This document shows, in pieces, positions 8,224 to 15,925 of a stretch of DNA of 64,000 bases. A program made the position numbers and the translations under genes. Under the pieces are notes generated by a model. That model saw only the letters and a list, made by a program, of their open reading frames with translations. It did no database searches and was not told the DNA's origin. Every line of letters starts with the position of its first letter. Position 1 is the first letter of the stretch. Source of the DNA: Sulfurimonas sp. HSL3-7 (GTDB lineage: Bacteria > Campylobacterota > Campylobacteria > Campylobacterales > Sulfurimonadaceae); NCBI RefSeq assembly GCF_039645985.1, contig NZ_CP147919.1, forward strand, positions 2,232,001-2,296,000. The letters run 5' to 3'.

Positions 8224-8248
8224 GACGCGTATTTTACGTTGAAGCGTC
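8224..8248. other. Inverted repeat between pgi and rho
   Basis: A nested inverted repeat, GACG-CGTA-TTT-TACG-TTGAAG-CGTC, lies in the divergent pgi/rho promoter region, just upstream of the rho -35 box. It could be an operator or part of the pgi leader; nothing shows which. Confidence 0.35.
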
Positions 8249-8264
8249 AAAAAAGAACATAAAC

Positions 8265-8292
8265 TTGACATCTGACTCTCAGTTGTTATAAA
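8265..8292 (+). promoter_or_regulatory. Promoter of rho
   Basis: A TTGACA box at 8265-8270 and TATAAA at 8287-8292, separated by 16 bases, give a sigma-70-type promoter with a leader of about 75 nt before the rho start codon. A long rho leader would allow autoregulation, but no specific element is visible. Confidence 0.6.
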
Positions 8293-8372
8293 ATACGGCA
8301 TTGAAAACCTTAAATCACTTCTTCAACTTTACAACTTCTGTAAGAAATTCCACAAATTCCATAAGGTAAATT

Positions 8373-9692
8373 ATGAGCGACACCCGTCAGCAAAAAAACA
8401 ACAAAACCTCCCGAACGCATGTTCCTGTCACCGGCCACACCATTGAAGATCTACGTACCAAAACCTTGGATGAACTTGTCAAAACAGCAGATGAACTTGG
8501 GGTTGAGCAGCCCAATGAACTCAAGCGTCAAGATCTGATATTTGAGATATTGAAGTCACAGACATCGCAAGGCGGGTTTATCCTCTTTACCGGTATTTTG
8601 GAGACCATGCAGGACGGTTACGGCTTTTTACGCTCTATTGACACGACCTTCAGCGACTCGCTTCACGATGCCTACGTCTCAAGCACACAGATCAAGAAGT
8701 TTGCCCTTCGTAACGGTGACGTCGTTACCGGTCAGGTGCGTCCGCCGAAAGACCAGGAGCGTTACTATGCCCTGCTTAAAGTCGAGGCGATCAACTACCT
8801 GCCGCCGGCCGAGAGCAAAAAACGTCCACTGTTTGAAAACCTTACGCCGCTTTATGCACTGGAACAGCTCAAACTTGAGTACAAACCTGAAAAACTGACA
8901 GGCCGTATGCTGGATCTCTTCTCGCCTATCGGTAAAGGTCAGCGCGCGCTGATCGTCGCACCGCCTCGTTCGGGTAAAACAGAGCTGATGAAAGAGATCG
9001 CTCACGGTATTACCTCCAACCATCCGGAAGTCGAATTGATGGTCCTGCTTGTCGACGAACGTCCCGAAGAGGTCACCGATATGGAACGTTCTGTCAAGGG
9101 TGAAGTCTACAGTTCAACCTTTGATATGCCGGCGAAAAACCACGTAAAAGTGGCTGAGATGGTCATCGAACGTGCGAAGCGCCGCGTCGAGATCGGTAAA
9201 GATGTGGTCATCCTGCTCGACTCGATCACACGTCTGGCCCGTGCCTACAATACGGTAACACCGTCAAGCGGTAAAGTACTCTCAGGCGGGGTGGATGCCA
9301 ATGCCCTGCACAAACCGAAGCGCTTTTTCGGTGCGGCGCGTAATATAGAAAACGGCGGTTCGCTGACCATCATCGCTACGGCTCTTGTTGATACCGGCAG
9401 CCGTATGGACGAGGTGATCTTTGAAGAGTTCAAAGGAACAGGAAACTCCGAAGTCGTACTAAGCCGCAAGATCTCAGACCGCCGTATCTTCCCGGCTATC
9501 GACATCTTGAAGTCCGGAACGCGTAAAGAAGAGCTGCTTATCGGACCGGAGATCCTGCAAAAGGTCTTTATTCTGCGTTCAATGCTGCATAAACAAGAAG
9601 ATGAAGTCGAGGCACTTAAATTCCTCTACACCAAGATGAAAAAGATGCCGACCAACGAAGACTTTTTAAATATGATGAACGAAGGCAACTAG
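8373..9692 (+). CDS. rho: Transcription termination factor Rho
   Basis: Hexameric RNA-dependent ATPase that ends transcription of untranslated RNA. The 439-residue protein has an N-terminal Rho domain (about residues 24-65), a cold-shock/OB RNA-binding domain (about 70-145, with DGYGFLRS and Q-loop contacts), and the RecA-like ATPase with Walker A PPRSGKTE at 197-204, [11 protein letters not shown], and [13 protein letters not shown]. The N-terminus carries a short polar extension (residues 1-20). The ATG follows AAGGTAAATT. Confidence 0.97.
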   Translation: MSDTRQQKNNKTSRTHVPVTGHTIEDLRTKTLDELVKTADELGVEQPNELKRQDLIFEILKSQTSQGGFILFTGILETMQDGYGFLRSIDTTFSDSLHDAYVSSTQIKKFALRNGDVVTGQVRPPKDQERYYALLKVEAINYLPPAESKKRPLFENLTPLYALEQLKLEYKPEKLTGRMLDLFSPIGKGQRALIVAPPRSGKTELMKEIAHGITSNHPEVELMVLLVDERPEEVTDMERSVKGEVYSSTFDMPAKNHVKVAEMVIERAKRRVEIGKDVVILLDSITRLARAYNTVTPSSGKVLSGGVDANALHKPKRFFGAARNIENGGSLTIIATALVDTGSRMDEVIFEEFKGTGNSEVVLSRKISDRRIFPAIDILKSGTRKEELLIGPEILQKVFILRSMLHKQEDEVEALKFLYTKMKKMPTNEDFLNMMNEGN

Positions 9693-9793
9693 GGAATGAC
9701 AAAGATCGAGGGACAAAGAGAGAAGATTGAAGATACCCCTTCTTGTATGCCCCTCTCCGGACCTGTTGTTTATCACTCTTTCAGGACAGAGCA

Positions 9794-10549
9794 TTGAAAG
9801 TCGGCGTATTTGACAGTGGTATAGGCGGATTGACCGTCGTAAAATCACTTTTGGAGCACCAGCTCTTTGAAGAGATCATCTATTTTGGCGATACAGCCCG
9901 TGTGCCTTACGGAGTCAAAGATAAGAACACTATTGTCCGCTACTCCCTCGAAGCCCTGGAGTTCTTCAAAAACTTTGAGATCGATCTGCTGATCACCGCC
10001 TGTAATACAGTCAGCGCCTATGCTCTCGAAGAGATGAAGGCACAGGCCCCTTTCCATGTTATCGGCGTCGTTGAACCGGGTATCATCGCCGCAAAAAATG
10101 CGCTCTCCGACCCCAATGCCAACATTCTTGTCTTAGGTACCAAGGCAACTGTCAATTCCAAAGCCTATGAGAATCTGCTGCATCAACAAGGCTTTACCAA
10201 CACAACAGCCAAAGCAACCGGGCTTTTTGTACCGATCATTGAAGAGGGACTTTTTGAAGGCGAGATTCTAGAGAGCACCATGCACCACTATTTCGGAAAC
10301 CTCGATTGTCCGGACGGCATTATTTTAGGCTGTACCCATTTTCCGCTTATTTCACAGGCAATTGGAAACTATTTCGACAATAAAAGCATTCTGATCCACT
10401 CCGGTGAGGCGATCGTGGAACATCTTGAATCGCATTACGAGTTTACGCACAAGCATCCGCATCCAAAGCTAAAGTTCTTTGCCTCTGAAAATCCGGAAGC
10501 ACTGCGCAGTACAGCACGTCAATGGCTTAACCTGCCTGATGAAATATAA
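9794..10549 (+). CDS. murI: Glutamate racemase MurI
   Basis: MurI supplies D-glutamate for peptidoglycan. I place the start at TTG 9794, seven bases after AGGA, because family members begin MKxGxFDSGIGG and this start gives exactly that; an upstream ATG at 9743 would add 17 unrelated residues. The 251-residue protein has DSGIGGLTV near residues 6-14 and the two catalytic cysteines in TACNTVSA and LGCTHFPL. It follows rho on the same strand by about 100 bases. Confidence 0.94.
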   Translation: MKVGVFDSGIGGLTVVKSLLEHQLFEEIIYFGDTARVPYGVKDKNTIVRYSLEALEFFKNFEIDLLITACNTVSAYALEEMKAQAPFHVIGVVEPGIIAAKNALSDPNANILVLGTKATVNSKAYENLLHQQGFTNTTAKATGLFVPIIEEGLFEGEILESTMHHYFGNLDCPDGIILGCTHFPLISQAIGNYFDNKSILIHSGEAIVEHLESHYEFTHKHPHPKLKFFASENPEALRSTARQWLNLPDEI

Positions 10550-10565
10550 AGACCGGACAAGCCCT

Positions 10566-11339
10566 TTAATTAGACGCCAGTTCGGTATAAATTCTTTTTC
10601 CTACAACATCACCATACAGTGCAATGTCGTTTATGGTTGCGATGGAAGGGAACCCGTCGGCATCCAGGCTGACAAGCAGTTCGCCTTTTCCGTTTTCAAA
10701 ATTGTCTTTATCGATGGCTACCCCGAACAGATCATTGTTTGACACCTCTTTGGCCGGTAGAGTGACCATCACCTCACCCTCATCACTTTTAATGCCTACC
10801 GCGCGCAGCGTTTTCCTTTCACCTGCACTCATAGAGGCCATATAGTGACGACTGTTAAAAAACAGAGAGACGATATCGTTTCGTGCATAATATTCGTTTG
10901 TTTTGGAGGAGAATGAGAACTCCTCTTTTTCTGTTGCGACGATACGCAAGCTTTTAATATCAAGAGAATTACTGCTGACCCTTTTGATCTGCGTGTTCTC
11001 TTTCTGAACGACCTTGTTGATGTGATCAAACGTGTAAACGGTGTATTTTACTTTATCATTTGTCTCTCGTTTTACAACCAGGACATCCGGAACAAATTCG
11101 TCTCCGTCAAAGGTGCCCTGGGAGATATAGGTATCACTTCTCTCTTTCGTCATCTTTGCGGCAATGCCGATCGCCTGGGCATGAAGCGTGATAACATAAT
11201 TGCCGTTCTGCTGGACTTTACTCATCGAAGCCTTTCCGATTGTGCCTACAGCTGATAGATCGACATCATATTGAACCGTAGTGGTCGATGCGTATATAAG
11301 ATTGGTCATAAGTATCATAATAAATAAAAAAATTTTCAT
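10566..11339 (-). CDS. Exported DUF3108-like protein
   Basis: A 257-residue protein with a signal peptide (MKIFLFIMILMTNLIYA) and a mostly beta-strand body. The pattern (YDVDLSAVGTIGKASM near the N-terminus, then alternating strands through SLFFNSRHYMASM and a C-terminal ATINDIALYGDVVG) resembles the DUF3108 family of periplasmic proteins, whose function is unknown. I chose the ATG at 11339, 7 nt after GGAG; the first ATG at 11345 is too close to that site, and the longer frame back to 11399 lacks one. It converges on murI with a 16-base gap and no visible terminator. Confidence 0.85.
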   Translation of the reverse strand: MKIFLFIMILMTNLIYASTTTVQYDVDLSAVGTIGKASMSKVQQNGNYVITLHAQAIGIAAKMTKERSDTYISQGTFDGDEFVPDVLVVKRETNDKVKYTVYTFDHINKVVQKENTQIKRVSSNSLDIKSLRIVATEKEEFSFSSKTNEYYARNDIVSLFFNSRHYMASMSAGERKTLRAVGIKSDEGEVMVTLPAKEVSNNDLFGVAIDKDNFENGKGELLVSLDADGFPSIATINDIALYGDVVGKRIYTELASN

Positions 11340-11663
11340 CTTCATACTCCTTTTTTTACTTAAAAAGTCTACCTTAAGAAAATGTGAAAAAAATGACATT
11401 TTGAATAAAGGTTTTATCCTCTATATACACCGTGAAAGCTGCTCCAAAACTACGACAGGAGCTGTCACGACATCTCGTTTTATGTAAAGCATATTCTAAT
11501 CGGATACAGAGCATCTCTGCCTGAAGTTAAGGGGTGCAATTTCTTTAGCTATGCTAAGGGCATTTTTGACACGGTATGGAATCAGCTATCAAGAAAAGAG
11601 ATACAGTAGGCATACTGTCGGATTACCCTCTTTGAAAGCCATGCTATGTTAAAATAATATAAA
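11340..11663. other. Intergenic region, no gene recognised
   Basis: This contains the upstream region of the DUF3108-like gene and about 250 bases before the MITE. A stretch around 11535-11655 is open for some 45 codons on the plus strand, but it has no start with a ribosome site and no recognisable product. It could be a gene remnant. Confidence 0.4.
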
Positions 11664-11875
11664 GGGCATCTCTAAAACCCCTAGTTGGTTTCAGCGGGAG
11701 TGATAAAGAGAGCGATCTTGCACATAAAGCGCTAAAGCGCAATGCAGGGCGGCACTAAATGCCGCATCGTAGAATTTTCTATCCTCATAGCTATGGCTAT
11801 GACTCAAGAAAAGTTCTGCACCATATCATCTCTCATTCTTCCCTCTGAAGCCAGTTAGGGATTTTAGAGGTGCCC
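11664..11875. mobile_element. MITE-like element, 212 bp
   Basis: The ends are imperfect terminal inverted repeats of about 31 bp: GGGCATCTCTAAAACCCCTA at the left, matching the complement of the right end (GGGCACCTCTAAAATCCCTA), with further match through TTTCAG. The element is flanked on both sides by TAAA (11660-11663 and 11876-11879), a 4-bp target duplication. The inside carries no gene but is full of palindromes, including GCGGCA/TGCCGC and a long hairpin around CATAGC/GCTATG. Size, ends and duplication fit a non-autonomous element, possibly moved by an IS5-family transposase; that assignment is inference. Confidence 0.85.
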
Positions 11876-11899
11876 TAAATTCTATGTAAGGCGTTTTAA

Positions 11900-13684
11900 G
11901 TGAAAGAGAGTTCTGAAGTTTTAGCACGAAAATATCGTCCCGAGAGTTTTAGTGAACTGATCGGCCAGGAGACGATCTCTCAGACTCTCTCACTTGCGCT
12001 TGACTCCAATCGCCTTTCACACGCCTACCTCTTTTCAGGTCTGCGTGGTTCAGGCAAGACATCGACCGCCCGTATCTTTGCCAAAGCGCTTATCTGTGAG
12101 CAGGGACCGACTTCCAATCCCTGCGGTATCTGTGAACATTGTATGATGGCGAAAGAGGGTCGCCATATGGATATCATCGAGATGGACGCCGCCTCAAGCC
12201 GCAAGATCGATGATATCCGCGACCTTATAGAGCACACTAAATATAAACCGGCTGCAGGACAGTACAAGATCTTCATCATTGATGAAGTGCATATGCTCAC
12301 CAAAGAGGCGTTCAATGCGTTGCTCAAGACCCTTGAGGAGCCACCGCCTTATGTCAAGTTCATCTTGGCGACGACCGACCCGCTGAAACTGCCTGCGACC
12401 ATTTTAAGCCGTACCCAGCACTTCCGATTCAAACGTATCTCTATCCTCAATGTCGTCCATCATCTGCAACATATCCTGCAGCTTGAAAATATCACCTATG
12501 AAGATGCCGCGTTGGAAATCCTTGCCCGGAGCGGTTCAGGCAGCCTGCGTGACACGTTGACCCTGCTCGATCAGGCCATTATCTACTCGAAAAACCATGT
12601 TGATATCCAGACCGTCACCGACATGCTCGGCCTTGTCGATCCGCAATCTATCGAAGCGATCTTTAGTGCCATCTTCAACAACGACAGAGAAGCACTTCTT
12701 GCCCATATCCAAGAGCTTGAAGAGTATGAAGCCGAAATGGTCGTTGATGAGCTTATTGCCTTCCTAAAAGAGCGTCTTTATGCGCAAGACGGCCGTTACT
12801 CCATTCTACTGCTCGAGCGCTTCTTCCGCATCCTCTCTGACGCCAAATCACTTTTCAGTATCAATGCGGATGGCGGTTTTGTCTTAAGCATGATCTTTTT
12901 TAAGATGCTCGAAGCGATGAAGGTCAAAGAGATCGACCAGATGATCGAATCTTTGGAAGCACAGATCGGCAGCGGTGCACCGATGCCGAGACCTCAGCAG
13001 ACTCCGCCGGTACAAGCCGCGACAACAGCCGAAAAGGCTGAACCGGCAGCAGAGGTCCCTGCAACGCCAGAAGAGCCTGTAATGCCGGCTGAAAAAGCTG
13101 TAGAACCGCCTGTTGCCAGTGATGCGAAAGAACGTGCTTTATTCAAACAGCTTATCCAGAAAATCGAAGACCGCAGTATCGATCTCGGACGATGCTTCAA
13201 AGAGCAGATCAGCTTTGTCTCTTATCGGGACGATCTTCTTATCTGGGAGAGCTGTGCCGACGAAGAATGCAAAAAGCAGCTCAAACACGGCTACAGTGTG
13301 ATCAAACAGTTTGTTCGTGAGATCTTTGGTTTTGAGACGCAGATCAAAGCACAGAAATGTTCCAAAGCAGCGCCTTCGACACCGCCGGAACCCACACCTA
13401 CGCCAGAACCACAAGCAGAAGGACCCCAAACCACTGCGGCACCTCAGACACCGCCTCAACAGCAGATGCAACAGCCTGTTCCAGATACGATGCAGAATGC
13501 ACCCCAGTCTTCATCGATGACCGAAGAGTCAGAGGTCGGTACCGGTTCCTGTGTTGCAGGCTGCAGCGACAGCGATCAATCCACCAAAGAGTTTGACGGC
13601 CAGGCTATTCTTGACGAGCCGATGATCCAAAAAGCGACCGAACTCTTTGAGGCCACCAAGATCACCATCCAAAACAAAGTCTAG
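11900..13684 (+). CDS. dnaX: DNA polymerase III subunit gamma/tau
   Basis: Clamp-loader ATPase subunit. The 594-residue protein has Walker A GLRGSGKTSTARI near residue 46, a zinc module CEQGPTSNPCGICEHC, DEVHMLTKEAFNALLKTLEEPP (Walker B), and sensor 1 ATTDPLKLP. After domain III comes a Pro/Ala/Gln-rich linker (about 365-415), a small folded segment, then another Pro/Thr/Gln-rich stretch. The start is GTG at 11900, 8 nt after TAAGG. It begins only 25 bases after the MITE, which therefore forms its upstream region. Confidence 0.95.
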   Translation: MKESSEVLARKYRPESFSELIGQETISQTLSLALDSNRLSHAYLFSGLRGSGKTSTARIFAKALICEQGPTSNPCGICEHCMMAKEGRHMDIIEMDAASSRKIDDIRDLIEHTKYKPAAGQYKIFIIDEVHMLTKEAFNALLKTLEEPPPYVKFILATTDPLKLPATILSRTQHFRFKRISILNVVHHLQHILQLENITYEDAALEILARSGSGSLRDTLTLLDQAIIYSKNHVDIQTVTDMLGLVDPQSIEAIFSAIFNNDREALLAHIQELEEYEAEMVVDELIAFLKERLYAQDGRYSILLLERFFRILSDAKSLFSINADGGFVLSMIFFKMLEAMKVKEIDQMIESLEAQIGSGAPMPRPQQTPPVQAATTAEKAEPAAEVPATPEEPVMPAEKAVEPPVASDAKERALFKQLIQKIEDRSIDLGRCFKEQISFVSYRDDLLIWESCADEECKKQLKHGYSVIKQFVREIFGFETQIKAQKCSKAAPSTPPEPTPTPEPQAEGPQTTAAPQTPPQQQMQQPVPDTMQNAPQSSSMTEESEVGTGSCVAGCSDSDQSTKEFDGQAILDEPMIQKATELFEATKITIQNKV

Positions 13685-13959
13685 TGGCGTACCTCAACAG
13701 CTCCTCTTTTCACAAGCGTCTTTTGAACCTCAAAGACGGTGCCTATGATGTCATCTATGAAAACAAACGTTACCTGCTGCGCAAAGAGACCCTCCTGAAT
13801 GGCAGACTGATCAAAGCCTACGCCGAAGAGCTCGGCGGCAACGACTTCATAAGCCTTAATTATTATCCCCAGACGCTTGGCGGCCTCTTGAAGCCGTGTG
13901 AGATGCCGGAAGAGAAGGTCATCTCCTTTATCAACAACTGCCGTACCGTCACACTGTGA
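13684..13959 (+). CDS. Small conserved-looking protein of unknown function, coupled to dnaX
   Basis: A 91-residue soluble protein starting with GTG that shares a base with the dnaX stop (TAGTG), so it is probably translated by termination-reinitiation. Features: RLLNLKDGAYDVIYENKRYLLRKE near the N-terminus, LGGNDFISLNYY in the middle, and KPCEMPEEKVISFI near the end. Codon use resembles the neighbours, supporting a real gene. I do not recognise the family; a role linked to replication is only suggested by position. Confidence 0.8.
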   Translation: MAYLNSSSFHKRLLNLKDGAYDVIYENKRYLLRKETLLNGRLIKAYAEELGGNDFISLNYYPQTLGGLLKPCEMPEEKVISFINNCRTVTL

Positions 13960-14067
13960 TGCAGTTAACAGACATTTAACAATATCAGCGTTTGAGAGAA
14001 AGATGGTGCAACCTCTATCAGTTGTAAATCAGCAGTTGTTTACACAAATACAATACACTACGATATT

Positions 14068-14973
14068 ATGACAAATATAACCGAATTATTGAAACCGTTA
14101 AATCTTATTTATTATGAGTATGACAATCCATCAAAAATGGTGATATTGGATCAAAAGCATACAACAGATGCCTCGATGGAACTGGTAAGCATCACGCACC
14201 TGTTTCAAAAACATAACATTCAATACATTATAGATAAAAAAAAGAACCTCCACATCGTTCACAACCCGTCTTGGATCAAAAAGATTCAATACTCACTTAC
14301 TCCAAGCATAAAGCGTTTTATCAGCAAACAATACGATGTATATGTATTAAGTGATAAAGAAGTTGACTACGCTAAGAACCTTCCTGTCATCGTTACAAAA
14401 CCGATACCTTCAGAGATTGATTTCAACCTGTATGACGGATTGATTTTCACCTCCAAAAATGCGGTCTTTGCAATTGAAAATTTTAATGAAAAATGGAGAC
14501 AGAAACCTGTCTATGCGTTGGCTCCACAAACTGCAAAAGCTGTCAAATCATTAAAAGGCCAGTTAAGATTTGTAGGTAAAAGCCATTACGGAAATGAATT
14601 TGCAAAAGAGTTGATAAAACCATTGAAAGATAAAAAGCTACTCTACCTTCGTGCAAAAGATGTGGCATCCGATTTATGTGATAACCTCAACAGTAAAGGG
14701 GTTTTATGCGATGAAGTGATTGTCTATGAAACGACCTGCAAACAGTTTGATCAAAAGATTGTTCTCCCTAAAAACTCAATCATCATTTTCTCTTCACCAT
14801 CAACAATCAACTGCTTTTTTCAAAACGCCGATTGGGATCCCACTTATACAGCCATAGCAATTGGACATACGACAGCACAGTATTTTCCGAAAGAAATCAC
14901 ACCATATATAGCAGAAACGACCTCTATAGATGCGTGTATACGAAAAGCCATGTCAGTCAAGAAATCTTTGTAA
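14068..14973 (+). CDS. HemD-like protein with an extra N-terminal domain (AT-rich)
   Basis: Residues 100-301 look like uroporphyrinogen-III synthase (HemD): VYVLSDKEV start, DGLIFTSKNAV (the TSxNAV motif), VYALAPQTAKAV, YLRAKDVASDL, VIVYETTC, and IIFSSPSTINCF near the C-terminus. Residues 1-95 form an unrecognised segment with DQKHTTDASMELV and a KKKNLHIVHNP strand. The gene is far richer in A/T than dnaX or atpE and lacks a ribosome site; TACAAT at about 14050 would give a nearly leaderless mRNA. A second HemD lies at 22995-23651. One of the two may have a different role. Confidence 0.8.
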   Translation: MTNITELLKPLNLIYYEYDNPSKMVILDQKHTTDASMELVSITHLFQKHNIQYIIDKKKNLHIVHNPSWIKKIQYSLTPSIKRFISKQYDVYVLSDKEVDYAKNLPVIVTKPIPSEIDFNLYDGLIFTSKNAVFAIENFNEKWRQKPVYALAPQTAKAVKSLKGQLRFVGKSHYGNEFAKELIKPLKDKKLLYLRAKDVASDLCDNLNSKGVLCDEVIVYETTCKQFDQKIVLPKNSIIIFSSPSTINCFFQNADWDPTYTAIAIGHTTAQYFPKEITPYIAETTSIDACIRKAMSVKKSL

Positions 14974-15261
14974 TTATTTACATTTTCAATTCCTTAATAT
15001 TTATGCTTATCCCGTTTTCAATATACTTCTATGGCATCGAGGATTTTTTTGACTTCAGCAGAATCAATGTTGTATCGGTTGCTCTTTAATAATATCTTCT
15101 TGTAATTAACCATTATTTTATATTTTTATTCATTAATGGTCTTGTAGACTTTATCATGAATTGCAAACGCCAATTCAAGTTCGAAATGTTATTGTAACGT
15201 ACTTGATGTTCGTATTTTAGGGGTTTATGTGTATATTTAAGATTTATCTGGAGTTGAATTA
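14974..15261. other. AT-rich intergenic stretch
   Basis: About 290 very A/T-rich bases between the HemD-like gene and tRNA-Leu. Short open frames exist but none has a ribosome site or a recognisable product. Together with the preceding gene it makes an AT-rich island of about 1.2 kb. Confidence 0.6.
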
Positions 15262-15346
15262 TGGTGCGCACGAGAGGATTTGAACCTCCACACCCGTAAG
15301 GCACTACCCCCTCAAGGTAGCGTGTCTACCGTTCCACCACGTGCGC
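15262..15346 (-). tRNA. tRNA-Leu (anticodon GAG)
   Basis: An 85-nt class II tRNA including an encoded CCA. The acceptor stem pairs GCGCACG with CGTGCGC, discriminator A. The anticodon loop is TTGAGGG inside the stem CTACC/GGTAG, giving GAG. The T arm is GGAGGTTCAAATCCTC and the long variable arm marks it as Leu. It reads CTC/CTT codons. It is 52 bases downstream of atpE on the same strand, after a hairpin. Confidence 0.97.
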
Positions 15347-15361
15347 ATTATAAAGAAAGAT

Positions 15362-15380
15362 GTCAGCCATAAAGGCTGAC
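15362..15380 (-). terminator. Hairpin between atpE and tRNA-Leu
   Basis: A perfect 7-bp stem (GTCAGCC/GGCTGAC, 5-nt loop). On the minus strand it is followed by TCTTTCTTT, so it may be the atpE terminator with read-through into the tRNA, or a processing hairpin. Confidence 0.55.
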
Positions 15381-15398
15381 TGAGGGTTACTTAGGTGA

Positions 15399-15713
15399 TT
15401 AACCTAGGTAAGGGTTCGCGTAAAGAGCGATAAGCGCGATAACTAGAGTATAGATAACTTGCGCTTCGATCATTGCAAGAGCGATGAACATTGTAGTCAT
15501 TAGCTTACCGCCAAGACCTGGGTTACGTGCAGTACCGGCGATAGTAGCAGCAGCAGTGTGACCCATACCGATAGCACCACCAAGTGCAGCAAGACCAAGA
15601 CCAACACCTGCAGCGATCATTGAGTACGCTTTAAGAGTTTGGTTCGCAACGTCTGCATCAGCAGCAAATGCAGTAGCAGCAAGTGCTAGCATCATTAATA
15701 CGATTTTTTTCAT
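15399..15713 (-). CDS. atpE: ATP synthase F0 subunit c
   Basis: Ring-forming subunit of the proton-driven ATP synthase. The 104-residue protein starts with a signal-peptide-like segment (MKKIVLMMLALAATAFAA), as in other Campylobacterota, followed by the two-helix hairpin: GLGLAALGGAIGMGHTAAATIAGTARNPG (the RNP loop) and a second helix with the ion-binding Glu in ALAMIEAQVIYTLV. The usual c-subunit is about 75-85 residues, so the N-terminal extension accounts for the difference. ATG at 15713 follows GGAGAAATATA. The gene stands alone, away from the main atp operon, which is normal in this phylum. Confidence 0.96.
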   Translation of the reverse strand: MKKIVLMMLALAATAFAADADVANQTLKAYSMIAAGVGLGLAALGGAIGMGHTAAATIAGTARNPGLGGKLMTTMFIALAMIEAQVIYTLVIALIALYANPYLG

Positions 15714-15822
15714 TATATTTCTCCGTTTAAAAATCAAAGTCCGTTCGGCTAGCGTAACCCACCTTAAGCGGTGAGCCATGACCACATAAATGCGAGCCAT
15801 GTCCCTACTAATTACTTTGTGT

Positions 15823-15839
15823 GCGCAATTATAGTGCGC
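15823..15839 (-). promoter_or_regulatory. atpE promoter -10 inside an inverted repeat
   Basis: On the minus strand TATAAT (15833-15828) is framed by GCGCA/TGCGC arms, 110 bases before the atpE start. The arms could be a regulator-binding site over the -10 box; no such regulator is known to me. Confidence 0.5.
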
Positions 15840-15925
15840 TCTAAATAAATATTATATTAAGAACGCAGATTTTAATGCGTTAAATGCATTTCATCTGCTA
15901 TAAACAGGCAACTGCATTGGCAGTT

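Noticed and set aside
11535-11655. Possible transposase remnant before the MITE
   Set aside because: About 45 open codons but no recognisable motif; too short to support.
11400-14067. SRP (4.5S) RNA near dnaX, as in many bacteria
   Set aside because: The conserved GGAAGG...AGCAG apical motif was not seen in the gaps on either side of dnaX.
14832-15089. Plus-strand 85-codon frame after the HemD-like gene
   Set aside because: Overlaps the HemD-like C-terminus in another frame and has no ribosome site; AT-rich sequence opens frames by chance.
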